This document shows, one piece after another, positions 50,301-64,000 of a stretch of DNA of 64,000 nt. Made by a program: the position numbers and the translations under genes. The notes under the pieces were generated by a model. The model was not told the origin of the DNA and searched no databases. It was given only the letters and a program-made list of their open reading frames with translations. The stretch covers positions 43,441,091 through 43,505,090 of the forward strand of contig NC_037591.1 of assembly GCF_003073045.1 (NCBI RefSeq), in the 5' to 3' direction. The stretch comes from Pomacea canaliculata. Taxonomy: Eukaryota; Mollusca; Gastropoda; Architaenioglossa; Ampullariidae. Each line of letters begins with the position of its first letter. The stretch's first letter is position 1.

Positions 50301-53300
50301 TATGCATGAGTTTCTATTTTATTTTATTTATATGAAAAAGGCATTGAATTTTATGTTTCAGGAGAGTTTATGCAGCTTGGTTCGAAAGAAGACAAAAATG
50401 AAAGATTTGCTCACTATCTGAACAAGACATTCAAGAAAACAGCCAGTATGTTAGCAGCCAGCTGCAAATCAGTAAGTCTGTTTTGTCATGTGTTACTCCC
50501 CTAATCACCTTTACGGACAATAAATCTCATAAAATAGCTAGCATGCTAGTACTTTTGTGTCAGTTCCTTTGTAGTACATGGCTAGTACCTTAGTATTCTT
50601 TGTTGTATTTCATTATTACACATTTAGATGGAATTACACCCAAGTTTTCTTGTTATTGACCTATTTTATTCTCTGTAGTAACAATTTATGTATTTCATAG
50701 TATTAATAGTCCTGTAATAATTTTCTTTTCTTTATCTAATTTTTGTGACTTTGTGTTTATTATGTTTCATGTACTTGAGATTTATGGCACAGTCCTGTAA
50801 GCTTAATGAAGAATGGAATATGAAAGGAAATTTGCATGAATGATCTTTGGCTCACCTTGTTAGTCTATAGAACAGCAGACTTACTCTTGGAACATGCTGT
50901 TTTTTTTTCTTAGACCATGAGAGGTCAGCGAAGAGAATTATTACTATGATGGTCTCACTTACTTCTCTAAAGTACTGCAGACATTTGTACTTTCCATTGA
51001 TGGAAAACAGGCCTCCTTATTCTAATTTATTACACTTTAGTTATTTTAAACGTTTACAAGAGAGATAGTATTTTGCTTTATTCACAGTCTGCAAATTTTA
51101 TGCCATATCTTAATTATTTTTTTCAAACAAATGCAGGTTGCTGTCCTTGGACAATGTTCAGAGGAAGTCTCCAACACTGTTTACCAGTATGGTAGAAATC
51201 TTGGCATAGCATTTCAGGTGAGCAAAGATAACAAAAACACTGTTTAAAAAAAAAGTTTTATTTGTTAACTTAAAGTTGATTTTTAATCAATGTGAGACTA
51301 TATAGCCTTAAATATAGACTATGCAGAAGTTTTTTTTCTATAAACCACTTTTGTAGGTTATGTAGTTTCCTAAAATATTTCTGTTGTAAAATATATGCTT
51401 ATTATTTAATTGGTAAAGATGATTTGTGTAAAGGTCCTTTAAATTTCCCATTAGTTCAACACATCTTTAATAAAGATATACTTCCTATTTATAGATATAA
51501 TAATAAAAAATCTACAATTGATATAGTGTAAAATCATGCACTAAGCACTTGAAACAAGGTTAATTTGAAGTACATGAAGGACTAGAAGGATGGGCAATGA
51601 TGATGAAATACAAAAGACAATGAAGACAGAGATAACAGACAGTATCGACAAAGAGTAAAATATTATCAACAAAGGGATACCAACAAAACAGACTAATTAA
51701 AAGATAAAAGGAGGTGGGTGGAGAACTTAGTAGTGGGCTGTTGTTAGAACTAGTGTTCTAATACACATTTTAAAGACTCAATTGTGGGTAAGTGGCAGAT
51801 ATAAAAGGAAAGGGAGTTGCACAGCTTTGCTGTGCCATAGATAACACGCTAGTGACCATATGTTAATGTTTTGGTGTCAGGATAATGTGCACTGGTCAGA
51901 TGAAGAGGGAAGGGTTTTGGTAGGGATGCAAGAAAGAGAAGTTCAGAGAAACAGGCAGGACAGGTGCCTTCAAAAAAATCAAAGCAGAATACAGGCAACT
52001 TTTATGAATGTAAGAGCAAGTGGGTAGCCAGTCCAAAGAATATTGCAGTGAGTCAGTGAATAGAAAAACTGAAAATGTTAGTAGTGATTCATCTAATTAA
52101 TATATGTACATGTATATTAATTAAATCCATATATTCTCTTGTGGGGCAGCAGCTGTTATCATCTTTTGGGATATGTTTGCTAATGTGTAATGTCCACTGT
52201 TTTCTCTTAGTCCACAAATACTTCTTCAACGCATAGTCTAGTTTCCATATATATCTTTTTTACTGGCAGTTTTTAACAAATGTAGACTGTCCTTTAATTG
52301 AACATATAATTTTATTGGGTGACAGTCCCAGAACCACAAGCATACAAATAAAAGCAAAAGCTTAACTCATTTGCAACAGGGATAAGATGGAGTTACCGTA
52401 GAATGCACAAAAATACCCTCCCCCACTTAAACAAAGAAAAAACACAGACTTTTAAAATAAAGAGATAGAAACTAAAATAAATATATAAGAAATGTACAAA
52501 TCAACTGTTCTTACCTCTATCCCATGAAAGTGTAAGTAGTCCAGTGGAATTTTTAAAAAGTTCTTCCCTGCGCTTTCTGCTGAATTTTCTTTATTTTCAT
52601 CAATTAATCCTTCTGAAAAAAAAAAAAAGAAAAGCTTGCTTGTGTTGCTCTTTGTCATTTTAAGTCTCATTTTGTCTAGAGGTCATGTGTCTTTTACTGC
52701 ATAGCACCTAGCATGTACAGTCCTGCTCAACACTATTTTTGCAGTGAAAGTGAGGTTGTGTTCAAAAAGTTTGAAAACATCTTGTAGATGTCACCCTTTA
52801 TGATATAAAGGAGATAACATTGATTGCAAATGATTAAGCAAGTATAACTGTTGAATTTTTTTCATATTTCATATCATCCGTAATTTTATTTTAAAAAATT
52901 TGAAAAGCATTTAGTGTACATACATGTGAAGAAGCTACTTTTAGCTTACGCCATATATGTGGGTGAAGAAGTTTGTGTAGCACTCTAGTAGTGTACTAAG
53001 TTATTTCTTTGTTTTCTAGAGGGTAATGGTTGAACAACTCCCAGAACTGTCCCTTTGCCACACCTGCAGCATACATGATAGCCAGTCTTGAACTGTCCCA
53101 CCTCTGGCTACTGGACCTGTTGTCACACCCACAATTAAGTCGCCTGACCCACTTGGGACAGCCATAACCACACAGTGTGGAATTGGGGCCAATAGGGCCA
53201 GGGCAAGGTCGAAGCTGCGTAACCAGGCCTTGGGAAAAAGGGGGGGGGAATGGTTGCTGGAACGTTTGATGGAGATGGGTTAAGTAGCGTAGCTTTTCAG

Positions 53301-56300
53301 ATGAAAAAGGCTTTTTTGAATTTAGAAGTGAGAGAAGGCAGGTGGGCCGCCGAGTGAAGCTCTGAATAAAATCTACAGTTATGCGACGAATTCAATCTTT
53401 CTTGTGTTCTTGTGCGACTAGCCCACCCCTACATAGCTATCAGGAGCTGACTTGTTGGTTACATTTGCATAAGTTAACATTGCAAGGGTCATTTAGAAAA
53501 GTAAGGTTTTTGAATTTGTTCTAAGTTTATAATATTAGAACTGCCCTTTCCCTGTATTCCTTTGTTCAGCACCGACAATTCTTAGGCTAACAACAGATTT
53601 ATTTACACCCTTCTCACTAAACAATAGGCTAACACATCAGCTTACCCTTTCTTCTTACAAAGCAATAAATCATTGTCGCCCAATGGGGAAATTTAACTGG
53701 CCATGTATTCCCATGGGTGGTCAAGCATGCCCTGCTGACATGTCAAAAACTGGTTTGTACAATTTAATGTCTTGTGTGGCCTTTTAAAGGTGCTCATATT
53801 ATCAGTCCTTGAATATTTTCCAACTGCACATACATTATCCCAGAAATATAGTACTCAGGTTTGTTTGTTTTGCTTTTGCAGCTGATGGACGATTTGTTAG
53901 ACTTTATTTCTAGTGACTTGCAGCTTGGGAAACCCACAGCGGCTGACCTAAAGCTAGGTCTGGCCACAGCACCAGTTCTGTTTGCTTCTCAGCAGGTATG
54001 CTTGTTTGAACATGTTTTGATATCTTTCAGTTTTAAAAAACACTGGCTATAGTCAGATATTGCAAAATGGTTTGTCAAGCTGTAGTAGATAAAGTTTCTA
54101 CAAAGTCTGGCTATGAATTTTTCGTGTGCTTCAGGTGGTCAATTTGATCTACAGGTCCATCCTTTTTCAGCTTTATAAAATAAGCACACCAAGATTCTTT
54201 CCAGTTTTAAGAATTTGATAAATTTTTTCCAATGTGCCACAGTAATTTTGCTCTAAACAACTAGTAAAATATTTTGTCACTAAAGCTGTGTAGTTGTCTT
54301 CAGGTTGTTTTTCTGAATTTTGATCAGCATTGAGACCTTTATTGTGACTACTTCGTAGAAATGAAACATTTTGACCAACATATTTTGTTACATAAACAAT
54401 ATCTTGATTATAACTCTTTCTCCAATGCAAGTTAAGACTGACCCTTTGTATTCTGTTATGTAATCATTTGTAAATACATTTTAAAACAGCAGTTTATGGT
54501 TTGCTGTGACTTTTTGCTGAAATCACATGTTCAAATACATTTTGAGACAAACTGCTTGTGCTTTGTCATAACTTTTAGCAGAAATTTTGTACTAAAGATA
54601 CCTTTTGAAAGAGATTAGTTGTGGCTATAAAGCTTTGACTCTTGAAGAGTTTAGATAATAAAAATTGCATTGCATGGGTATAACACTTTAATATCAGTAC
54701 TGTTATCAGTCCTCTAGATTTTTCCTATACTTCTTCCAAGCAAAAGGTTTATTGTTAAGGCTTGAGCTACAAAGGCTTTGAAGTTCTACAGACTGAGATT
54801 GTAATGAGGTGCAAAGAAAAAAAATCATCTGACTGGTGAGAACAAGGGGCTAAGGCAGTTGCAATGAGGTTGGATTGGAGAGAAGTTCAAATTATTAAGA
54901 TTGGAAAGTTCAGATAATTAATACATCCTTCATTATGTGTTGATATGGTTACATTCTTCACAGCAAGGAGTTTCATAAATGTGTTAAAACACTTTTTCAC
55001 TTATCAGCCACTGATTATAGGAGTCGTTTCATATTTTATTTTTATTTCATTTATTCTTACTGCTTTACATCAGAATACAATTTTTCTGCTATTATGATTT
55101 TCTTATTTGACAAGCCTGGTGCAGGTCATAATTGCTTAAGGGAAGCAACCAGATTATTCAGGGATTATTACCTCCCTTTGACATCTTAGCCCCAGTAAAA
55201 TTTTAGATTTACAAAGAGCACATTTTCTGGCCGTGTTAATTCCTGTCAGTTTCAGCTTCAAGATTTTTGAGGGTTTTTTTTTCCCCATTCATGACCTACA
55301 TTCCTTCTTTTTACTTGCTGAGAACTATTTCAATATTCAGCATATTTTTACAGAATAATGTAGTTGCAACAGATGCTGGTTTCATCTTCATTTTTTTAAT
55401 TGTTTTTGTGACTCAATCTTCCAGTAAAGCACATGGTAGGTAGAGAGGAAACTGAAGGAAGCTCATTTTTAGGAACAGGAAAGTTCTATAAATAGTACAC
55501 TATAATATTATTATTATTGTATTTCAGTGGGGTGGCACGGTAGAAAAGTGCAGTCTAAAATGATATGATTTTTGTCTGCTTCTTTCATATCTGTACCAAC
55601 CCTTCTCTCTGAAACACGCACTCTCACACTTTCTTTCTTAAACCCTTATGTTCTGTCTTTCTCAACCAGCCAAACAAAGTTACAAACTGTGCTGAAAGAA
55701 AATTTTACCAAATAACAATTATATTAGTTTAGTCCTTGTTACTCCTCAAGGAGCATAGGATCGCAACAATTATATTAAAGAAACATAATATTTGCAGTTT
55801 CCAGAGCTCAACCCACTCATAATGCGGAGATTTTCTGAAGATGGTGATGTTGAAAGAGCTCGGTATCTTGTAACAAAGGTAACTAAGATATGTGCATGCA
55901 CATGTGGCTTACTTCCCCAGTGCGCATATGTGTGTGCATGCATCTGTGTGCTTGTCGCTGTTATTAACCTCGACTCCCCCTACCAGAAGGTAGTAGATAT
56001 CTTAAAAAAAAATTAATCTTTTACATGACTGTACATGACAATTGTTTTATAATCCGTGACTTGCTTTAAACAGATTTGCTTGTTAAAGATGTTTAGAGAA
56101 AAATGCGCTTTACATGAAAGATAAGGGTGTTCTTACAGTAGTTTGTCACCAAGAAGTTAAGCTGCACATAGTCCTGATCCAGAGCACAATATTTTAGCAT
56201 GAACTGGTCTCATTCTTGTTCCAGAGTGAAGGAATTGAACAGACCAGATTGTTGGCAACTGAGCACACTAAGGAAGCCATTCGCCATCTCAGGAAACTTA

Positions 56301-56392
56301 CTACCTCAGTTCCACAAGAAGCTTTGATATCACTGACTTTAAAACTGCTTCAGAGACAGAAATAACAAATGGCGGCATAGACTTTTTTTTTA
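41399..56392 (+). CDS. PDSS1: All-trans-polyprenyl diphosphate synthase subunit 1 (PDSS1/COQ1), 10 exons
   Basis: PDSS1 is the catalytic subunit of the mitochondrial enzyme that builds the isoprenoid side chain of ubiquinone from isopentenyl diphosphate. Exons: 41399-41560, 42950-43144, 44158-44291, 47472-47610, 49486-49597, 50362-50471, 51137-51217, 53882-53995, 55798-55878 and 56225-56392. The N-terminus is basic, Ser-rich and lacks acidic residues, as in a targeting peptide. The mature part begins near SDPYKLV (about residue 101). Motifs: GKAFRPL; the first Asp-rich motif HDDVID (residues about 187-192); GEFMQLGSKE; and the second Asp-rich motif MDDLLDF (about 313-319), followed by GKPTAADLKLGLAT. 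Near 56340 the frame leaves the family pattern: literally it ends NCFRDRNNKW...LFF at 56392, whereas LLQRQK-stop at 56364 in the next frame matches the usual C-terminus. This looks like one missing base in an A-run. Confidence 0.95.
44635..45097. mobile_element. 463-base self-complementary element flanked by TTAA (MITE-like)
   Basis: The element begins AGACCAACCTGA and ends TCAGGTTGGTCT, a perfect 12-base terminal inverted repeat, and is bracketed by TTAA at 44631-44634 and 45098-45101. Almost the whole length pairs with itself: GATATAAAACTAACCTGTAA, TTTCAGCCTCCAAAA and GAGAGAATGAG(T/C)GACAGTTTGGA each recur on the opposite arm. The centre of the hairpin is near 44865. TTAA target duplication is typical of piggyBac-type elements. 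No transposase is present. It lies in PDSS1 intron 3. Confidence 0.85.
46395..46720 (-). mobile_element. LINE 3' fragment with tail, antisense in PDSS1 intron 3
   Basis: The minus-strand translation includes KKRKWGWIGHTLYKPADTIA then RQALKPSGEGELG, matching the C-terminal end of a widespread invertebrate LINE reverse transcriptase (RW.WIGHTLRKPAD.IARQAL). After it, on the same strand, comes the tail GCAGCCCTATGCTTCTCGAG near 46445-46415. It is 5'-truncated and inactive. Confidence 0.75.
47930..48225 (+). mobile_element. tRNA-derived SINE in PDSS1 intron 4
   Basis: The head shows a pol III A box (GGTAGTATAATGG, 47939-47951) and B box (GGATTCAGATC, 47988-47998) at tRNA-like spacing, with GATCACTGCAGGGAGAAACTC between them. 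A body follows with GTTCTCTGGTTACTCCAGTTT (about 48078-48098), and similarity fades near 48225. It lies about 320 bases after PDSS1 exon 4. Confidence 0.7.
51750..52060 (+). repeat. Probable dispersed repeat in PDSS1 intron 7
   Basis: The stretch GGGAGTTGCACAGCTTTGCT, with GCCATAGATAACACGCTAGT after it, resembles the plus-strand reading at about 59290-59400 (GAGTTCACTGCTTAGCAGCA then GAGAATGTCCGTTGTCCGTA). Both fit a recurring invertebrate repeat type known for GGGAGTTCCA..G...GC.G.. patterns. The family cannot be named. Confidence 0.35.
53121..53433 (+). mobile_element. Possible solo LTR (fossil)
   Basis: This 313-base block starts TGTCACACCC and ends CCCCTACA, the TG...CA termini common in Ty3-like LTRs. 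It is richer in G+C than the surrounding intron and has AATAAA near 53365 upstream of its end. No clear target-site duplication, primer-binding site or internal coding region accompanies it, so the call is weak; it would be an old, inactive remnant. Confidence 0.3.
55730..55775 (-). repeat. Short LINE-tail remnant beside PDSS1 exon 9
   Basis: The plus-strand reading CCTTGTTACTCCTCAAGGAG then CATAGGATCGCAACAA matches the tail beside the LINE at 46400-46445. It ends about 20 bases before the exon 9 acceptor at 55797, so the remnant makes up most of the sequence where a branch point would be expected. Confidence 0.6.
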
Positions 56393-57758
56393 ATTCTTGT
56401 TATGTCACCAGTATGAAAGTATCATAATTAGTTAAAGCATTTTACTTTTCATGGTTACATACCTGGAGTAGTTGAGGTGTGTTAGTTGCAATTATTCACA
56501 TACATCATGTAACTATGACTTTTTACAAATTCTTTAGCATGTAAAATTTTTTGTCCACCACCCAACAGTAAAATAAATGTTTATTCTCTTGATTGGTGAG
56601 ACTTTTTAATTTCCTGCAGCTCCACATAGACTTGATCTAACTATACCCCAAATAATGTCTATTTTTCTTGAAAATAACTTCCAAACGATGCAAACATTCT
56701 AAGACATAAGACACCATAAACAAAAGACATACCACAAATGCACTTGACTATCATGTTAAAACCTGCATGAGACACCATGCTTATCCGTGAAGCTTTAGAG
56801 AGGAACAATGGGAAAAGCATCACTGTATATTTAAGCAGTAAAGACCTGTCCTGGTAGCGACTATATTTTTCCCACAAAACATGCACAAACCGTCTCTTAA
56901 GTTTTGTACATTTTTCTCATTATGAAAAGCTTATATGTGTGTGCGCTTATGTATATTTTGTAAACTCAAGAAGTGTACACAGAAGACACGTTGGCATTTA
57001 CCTTAGGGTTAGCATTTGGGGTAGACTTACAATACAATACATCTTTATTGTCTATGTCTGGTTGCAACAGAGATAGAAATTTTCCTTTGTTGCTGGGAGC
57101 TCCCACAGTCAACTGAGAAAAATATACATAATAAACTGGAGAGATTATCATTACACCTCATACACTCAGGTAGTTATACTCATGCTTAACCCTTTCATAT
57201 GACACAGTTGTCAGATAAACTTCCTCTTACTCTCTTACACACACACACATTCAGACTAGGTACATTTGGGAGATCTGTTTAAGAGTTATGTTAAGCTTAA
57301 GGGTTAGTTCCAAATTTTTGTTTAGGCAGAATGTGCAGAGAAGACACTAGATTGAGGTCATGGTTTGATTGTCAGCAGCCACATTGGGATGTTCAAGCAA
57401 ATCAGTCACAACATCATGGGGAAAATTTAGTTGGGTCCTGTTGCTGCTTTCATGATCACCTTGTTTTGTTTTGTTTTTTTTTAATAAACCAAGTTAAGCT
57501 GTAATATACCTTAAACTGTCCTACAGCAGTCTTGTTTAGACAAGTTAGCTACTTCAGCGTGGAAGCTTACCAGTTCAGCTGAGCAAAATAAGAATGTTTA
57601 CACTAATGTTTGTCATGATTTTTGTTCCACAAAAGAAAAGTACATGATTCAGAATTGATTGTGACAATAACCAACATATGCACTTTATGATTAAAAATGT
57701 GATAAGCAATTCTGGCTATTGCTCATTAACACTGCTCTGATTTAAAATGTGGGACATG
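56393..57758. other. Intergenic region between convergent PDSS1 and RBBP9
   Basis: The PDSS1 3' UTR probably ends after AATAAA at 56572-56577. Near 57030-57110 there is a short remnant read on the minus strand as AAGGAAAATTTCTATCTCTG with GACAATAAAGATGTATTGTA, resembling a common retroelement tail. No clear polyadenylation signal for RBBP9 stands out. I see no gene. Confidence 0.5.
56572..56577 (+). promoter_or_regulatory. Candidate polyadenylation signal of PDSS1
   Basis: AATAAA about 180 bases after the PDSS1 stop, followed by a T/G-rich stretch (TGTTTATTCTCTTGATTGGTG), a good match to an animal cleavage context. Confidence 0.55.
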
Positions 57759-60114
<2,356 letters not shown>

Positions 60115-62068
60115 GGTGTCTAAACAAAGTTTTTGAAAAACACAAATGCATCCAAATAAAAATCTGTGGATTGCTTTGAAAATGTATCAATACACATATA
60201 CTTTTTTTTAAAGGGAAAGGATTGTGGGTAGATGAAGATACAGAAGCAAAATATGTACAGACCAGATGTAAGGTGAGATGACAGCATGAAAAACTGGTCC
60301 CTCTATATTATTTAGTTCCACAAAAAAATTGTATCAGCAAATCAACAGTCATAAAAAATTCTGACTCCTTTCATATGTCCACATAACCTTTCCCACACAC
60401 ACTGGTGAAGAAATGAAAAAAAGAAACCATATATGTCAAAGAATTAGCAATGGTGCAGTCTCTAACAATGCCAAAAATGTAATGGAGCTATATAATGCAT
60501 TTAAGTCTTCTTTGAGATGCCAAATTTTGCCTTTGAATTGTTGGTCATCATAGTTTTTATACAGAAAGGAGGGACTTTGAACCAGTGACCACAAGCACAC
60601 TAACCTTCAGACTAGTGAGCCTTCCTGTTAAGCAATGTGCATTGTTAAAAACTAATTATCATGATGAACATGCATGTGCATGCAGTTACTTATGACATTA
60701 ATCACAAGCAGCAACTCTAGAACTGTATCAAAGGTGGGAAGTAAGTGAGTATGATTACGAACATTTTATCTTTTGTTTATGTTTTCATCCATTTGTTACT
60801 TCTATTATAAGCCTGACTTGCTGTAAAATTCACAATGTTTCTGGTATGTGTTGGCAAATGCAAAAATCCTTAATTATGCACCTGAAAAGCATCAGCATTT
60901 TCCTAAAAAAAAAAAAAATTGAACATACCTAAATTTTTAATTACAAGACCTTCAACTATCCGTTTGTTTTCATAATAAGCAACACACAGCTATTTGCCTA
61001 AATTCAGATTGGATTACAATGAAGCTATATATATATAGGATCCTGCCCCTGTTTAGATCTCTTATAACTCTTTGTTTCTATTGAACGGCTTATATTTGCA
61101 ATTAGCCTGTTTGGTTTAAATCATGATAAATGACTATTTAGCCTGATTGCAGTAGATGTCATCTGATATTTGGATGAATTGCTATTATCTTAAGTTAACC
61201 CTTTAATTTGCATTTAACTGTATACTTTTAACAATTAAGTAAACACCACAATTGTTTTCTCTAAGTTTCGAATGTCTGTACAGGTGTTCATGCATGCATA
61301 TGGCAAAATAATTATGTATATTCACAGTGATGACAGACTTATACTGATAATAATGTACTTTTTGAAAAATAATGAACAAAATATAAGGACTAATTGAAGC
61401 TGCATGTATGACATTTAAAAATGTGAATCTTGCAACAAATATATCAAGAAAATCCTATTTTTGTTAATTGTGTCGTTTAATGCACATACTGCGCTTTATT
61501 GTTGTAAAATATTTTCTTTGTGCCAGAACCACGTGGTTTATCACTTGTGTCTGAGCGTGTCGAGAGCTTCTTTGTCATGCCACGCCCATCGGCATCAGGG
61601 CGGTTTGTGATTAGCGGATATCCTTACGATGCATTTACAAAGATAAAAGAATATTCCTCTATATACAATAATGAAGAATTTGCTCATTAGTTAGCATGTA
61701 TGTGAACGATCCCAATATTTCTCTAACATACCCAATATCTAATCGCGTGTGTGAGTGCGTGTGTGAAAACGAACCTGAATGGACGAAGAGATATGCGCGC
61801 GCATAGTCAATCATAGTGCATATTGGGATACCTTGATGGCTTTGTGAATCCGCCATGATGGATCCGAAAAATCCTGGCTGTTGTAAGACATTCGAAGACA
61901 TTGGGTGACATGGAGGAGAGTTGTGGCTACATCTAAGTGAATGTATCACCATGTATGGACATTGAAGTATTCTACAACGGTGTTAAAGTCCTGATTTTAG
62001 GACTTTATACCCCTCTTTTTCGAGGGAGAACATTTGGACTATCTAATTAGCATATTTAGGGCGAAAAC
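60115..62068. promoter_or_regulatory. Divergent intergenic region between RBBP9 and EPC1
   Basis: The left part is AT-rich intergenic DNA with a SINE remnant. The right part, about 61500-62068, has more CpG, including CGCGCGCATAG near 61795-61805 and a minus-strand CATCATGGCGGA at 61850-61861, a YY1/TISU-like core. It probably holds the EPC1 promoter and 5' UTR. The exact transcription start is unknown. Confidence 0.5.
60560..60640 (-). repeat. tRNA-derived SINE head remnant
   Basis: On the minus strand, TAGTCTGAAGG (60604-60614) fits the pol III A box TRGYNNARNGG, and GGTTCAAAGTC (60573-60583) fits the B box GGTTCRANNCC. The spacing is shorter than in a whole tRNA, and no intact cloverleaf forms, so this is a SINE fragment rather than a tRNA gene. 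Confidence 0.55.
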
Positions 62069-64000
62069 ATGAGCAAAGTGTCGTTTCGAGCGCGGGCGCT
62101 GGATGTCTCCAAGCCCATGCCCATTTACCGGGCTGAGGAGATTCCAGACCTGCGTGATTTCGACAAGATCAACCGCGCCGTTGTGCAAATGCCAACAGGA
62201 ATGGAAAAAGAAGAAGAAACGGTATGTTTCATTGCTAAAAGTCTTTTTTTGCATGCCGCCATCTTGTTTTTTTCCGCGCGCTTCCAAGCTAAAAAATGTA
62301 CCGTATTTGCCTGCTGTTGCATAACTGTTAAAGGCTGCAAACAAACCGTAACACCTGTCTAATAATTCTCTGTCTTTTAGAGGTTCCTTTTATTAGTCCT
62401 TTCTTTTCAAGCGTGGAAAGAAGGCGATTGTCCTCTGGTCACGTGACTATTACCACCATGCCTATAAGTAGGTCATGTTGACCCTTAGAGTAAGCATGGC
62501 CTACATGGAGATTTCTTGTTTACTGCTAGTGGTGTTTGTTTTGGGTGGTCACTTGTAGACATAAAAGTATTAAACAATAACTGTCTTGTTTTCTTTTATT
62601 TCTTTTTCGAAAGTAAAACCTGAACTAGAGAAAATCAGCTTGGGGAATTCCCGGCGAGTGCACTTGTACTCCAACATACATCAAAGGGGACATAATAGTA
62701 AACTATAATAGTTCGCAAGTTGTCTGCAAAAGAAATTGAACATTAACAGCATATGGCTTTTATAACTCTTAAAATACCTTTCTTTTGGCACAGCCTTATA
62801 TTAGCTTGACTACTAAAAACAAGTAAGATATGTAAAGATATTGTTGTAGCATAAATCATGACCCGGACCATATCTGAGTTAGGTAGACTTCCAGAGCAAT
62901 TTAAGTTAATACCTGCAAAAATCTATCTCAGATATAAGAATTATTCACTGCATATACTTGTCTACCAAGGATGTGAAATTTTCAACCACAAAATACTTAC
63001 CTACATGCCAAAATTAAAACTCTGCCAAAAGTGAAGTCGTTTTCAGTCAGAAAACTCATTTTCCCTTCTATGAGCAGCTGTGAAAGTGATTAAAATCCTT
63101 CTGGCCTTTGATTAAGTGGGAGGGAAGCATTTTGGTTTTGGATGTATGTTAATTTATTGGAATTTTGTACCTGCTATGTCAGTTGTTTGGAAATTTACAA
63201 GGCATCAGAGTTATTGAGCAGTTATCTGGAAATCGGGGGATCATTTCCTTAAAACAGTCATCTGAAATAAGAGTGGGAAAATAGAGTCTGCGTGAGTTTA
63301 AATAAAACTTAAAAATTTCTTTCTAGTGATCGTAGTATATTAGCATTAACTGTGCAGCAACAACCATGGACCTGCCAGGTTTAAGACATTAAAAATCACT
63401 ACAATTCCTCCACCCTGGTCACTCTACAATCTTAATCAAAATCATGTTGTGCTTAATATTTAAGATTTTTATCCTTAAAGGAATGACTGTTGTTGGTTTT
63501 CTCTGGGCACTCCAGCTTCCTCCACCCTGTGTGTGCGCATGTGTGAGAGTGATCAATTATGATCTAAATGATGGTGATTAATTTGTAAGATGCATTTGAT
63601 GTCTACAAATAAATATGTGCTATGCAACTTCATGTAAGTGCTTTGTGCCAGTTTTTGTTGGTGGCATAAGATACTCTATAAATAAACATTTATCATCATC
63701 ATTAACAATGAAATTGATCTTTGACGTGTGGTATCATTGTGATCTGAAGATGGGATTTGTTTATTTATTATATTTGTAGATATCCTTTCCACTCTTACCT
63801 AAGTTAGAGGTAGGAGTACCACACATGTCCTAAAAAATACCTCATTATATTAAGCAAACTAGAAGAACAGTAGTTGACTTTTGTATTTTTTGCTCAATCA
63901 GGAAACACATCTACAGAATGCACTAACTGCCCAGCAATTCTATGGAACAGCTGAAGTTCAGGCGATTCCTATCCCTGAAATCCAGGGCATGGATGAGCGC
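62069..64000 (+). CDS. EPC1: Enhancer of polycomb homologue, first two exons (partial)
   Basis: EPC proteins are scaffold subunits of the NuA4/TIP60 histone acetyltransferase complex in the nucleus and hold the Piccolo catalytic module together. Exon 1 is 62069-62221 (51 codons) and exon 2 starts at 63902 and runs to the window end in frame, 33 codons so far. The start MSKVSFRARALD matches the strongly conserved EPcA N-terminus, followed by INRAV, MPTGMEKEEE, LTAQQFYG and a IPIPE motif. Human EPC1 and EPC2 are both similar; invertebrates normally have one gene, so the symbol denotes the family. The rest lies outside the window. Confidence 0.95.
63480..63720 (+). repeat. Probable SINE/LINE remnant in EPC1 intron 1
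   Basis: GGTTTTCTCTGGGCACTCCA followed by GCTTCCTCCACCC matches a motif common in invertebrate SINE bodies. About 150 bases later comes GTAAGTGCTTTGTGCC, with CTCTATAAATAAACA and ATCATCATC as tail, similar in style to the tail at 27840-27920. No pol III head is visible. Confidence 0.4.

Noticed and set aside
53121-53433. Firm solo-LTR call
   Set aside because: Ends and AATAAA fit, but no target-site duplication or second copy was found in the window, so it is only listed as a weak candidate.

Overview
This is nuclear DNA from an invertebrate animal, with intron-rich genes, AT-rich introns and many degraded retroelements. Protein similarity and the style of the LINE and SINE remnants suggest a mollusc, possibly a gastropod; that is inference and no species can be named. 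I see no prokaryotic, viral or CRISPR features.

Seven protein-coding genes are recognisable, and they alternate strictly in strand: MTPAP (+, 8021-15062), PFDN5 (-, 19785-21541), MDH1B (+, 21827-30206), TBRG4/FASTKD4 (-, 32634-40764), PDSS1 (+, 41399-56392), RBBP9 (-, 57759-60114) and the 5' end of an Enhancer-of-polycomb gene (+, from 62069, running off the window). Exons were placed from GT/AG splice sites, continuous reading phase and family similarity. PFDN5/MDH1B start codons are 285 bases apart head to head, TBRG4/PDSS1 634 bases, and RBBP9/EPC1 about 1.95 kb. The other neighbours converge tail to tail.

Bases 1-8020 hold no gene I can recognise. They contain two short tandem arrays and a small CpG-rich, promoter-like patch. 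The introns and intergenic spaces hold LINE fragments of at least two types, tRNA-derived SINE remnants, two copies of one DNA-transposon-like family, a 463-base self-complementary element flanked by TTAA, and a weak candidate solo LTR.

Functionally, three genes serve mitochondria: MTPAP polyadenylates mitochondrial mRNAs, TBRG4 acts on mitochondrial RNA stability, and PDSS1 makes the ubiquinone side chain. MDH1B is a malate-dehydrogenase relative, PFDN5 a cytosolic prefoldin subunit, RBBP9 a serine hydrolase and EPC1 a NuA4/TIP60 scaffold. I see no operon-like logic linking them. Human MTPAP, PDSS1 and EPC1 all lie on 10p, so the block probably keeps an ancestral linkage.

I found no convincing new biological system. 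The most useful leads are apparent one-base reading-frame breaks in MDH1B and PDSS1, a 100-base exon-end duplication in MTPAP, the TTAA hairpin element, and a 48-base retroinsertion with a perfect 11-base target duplication.
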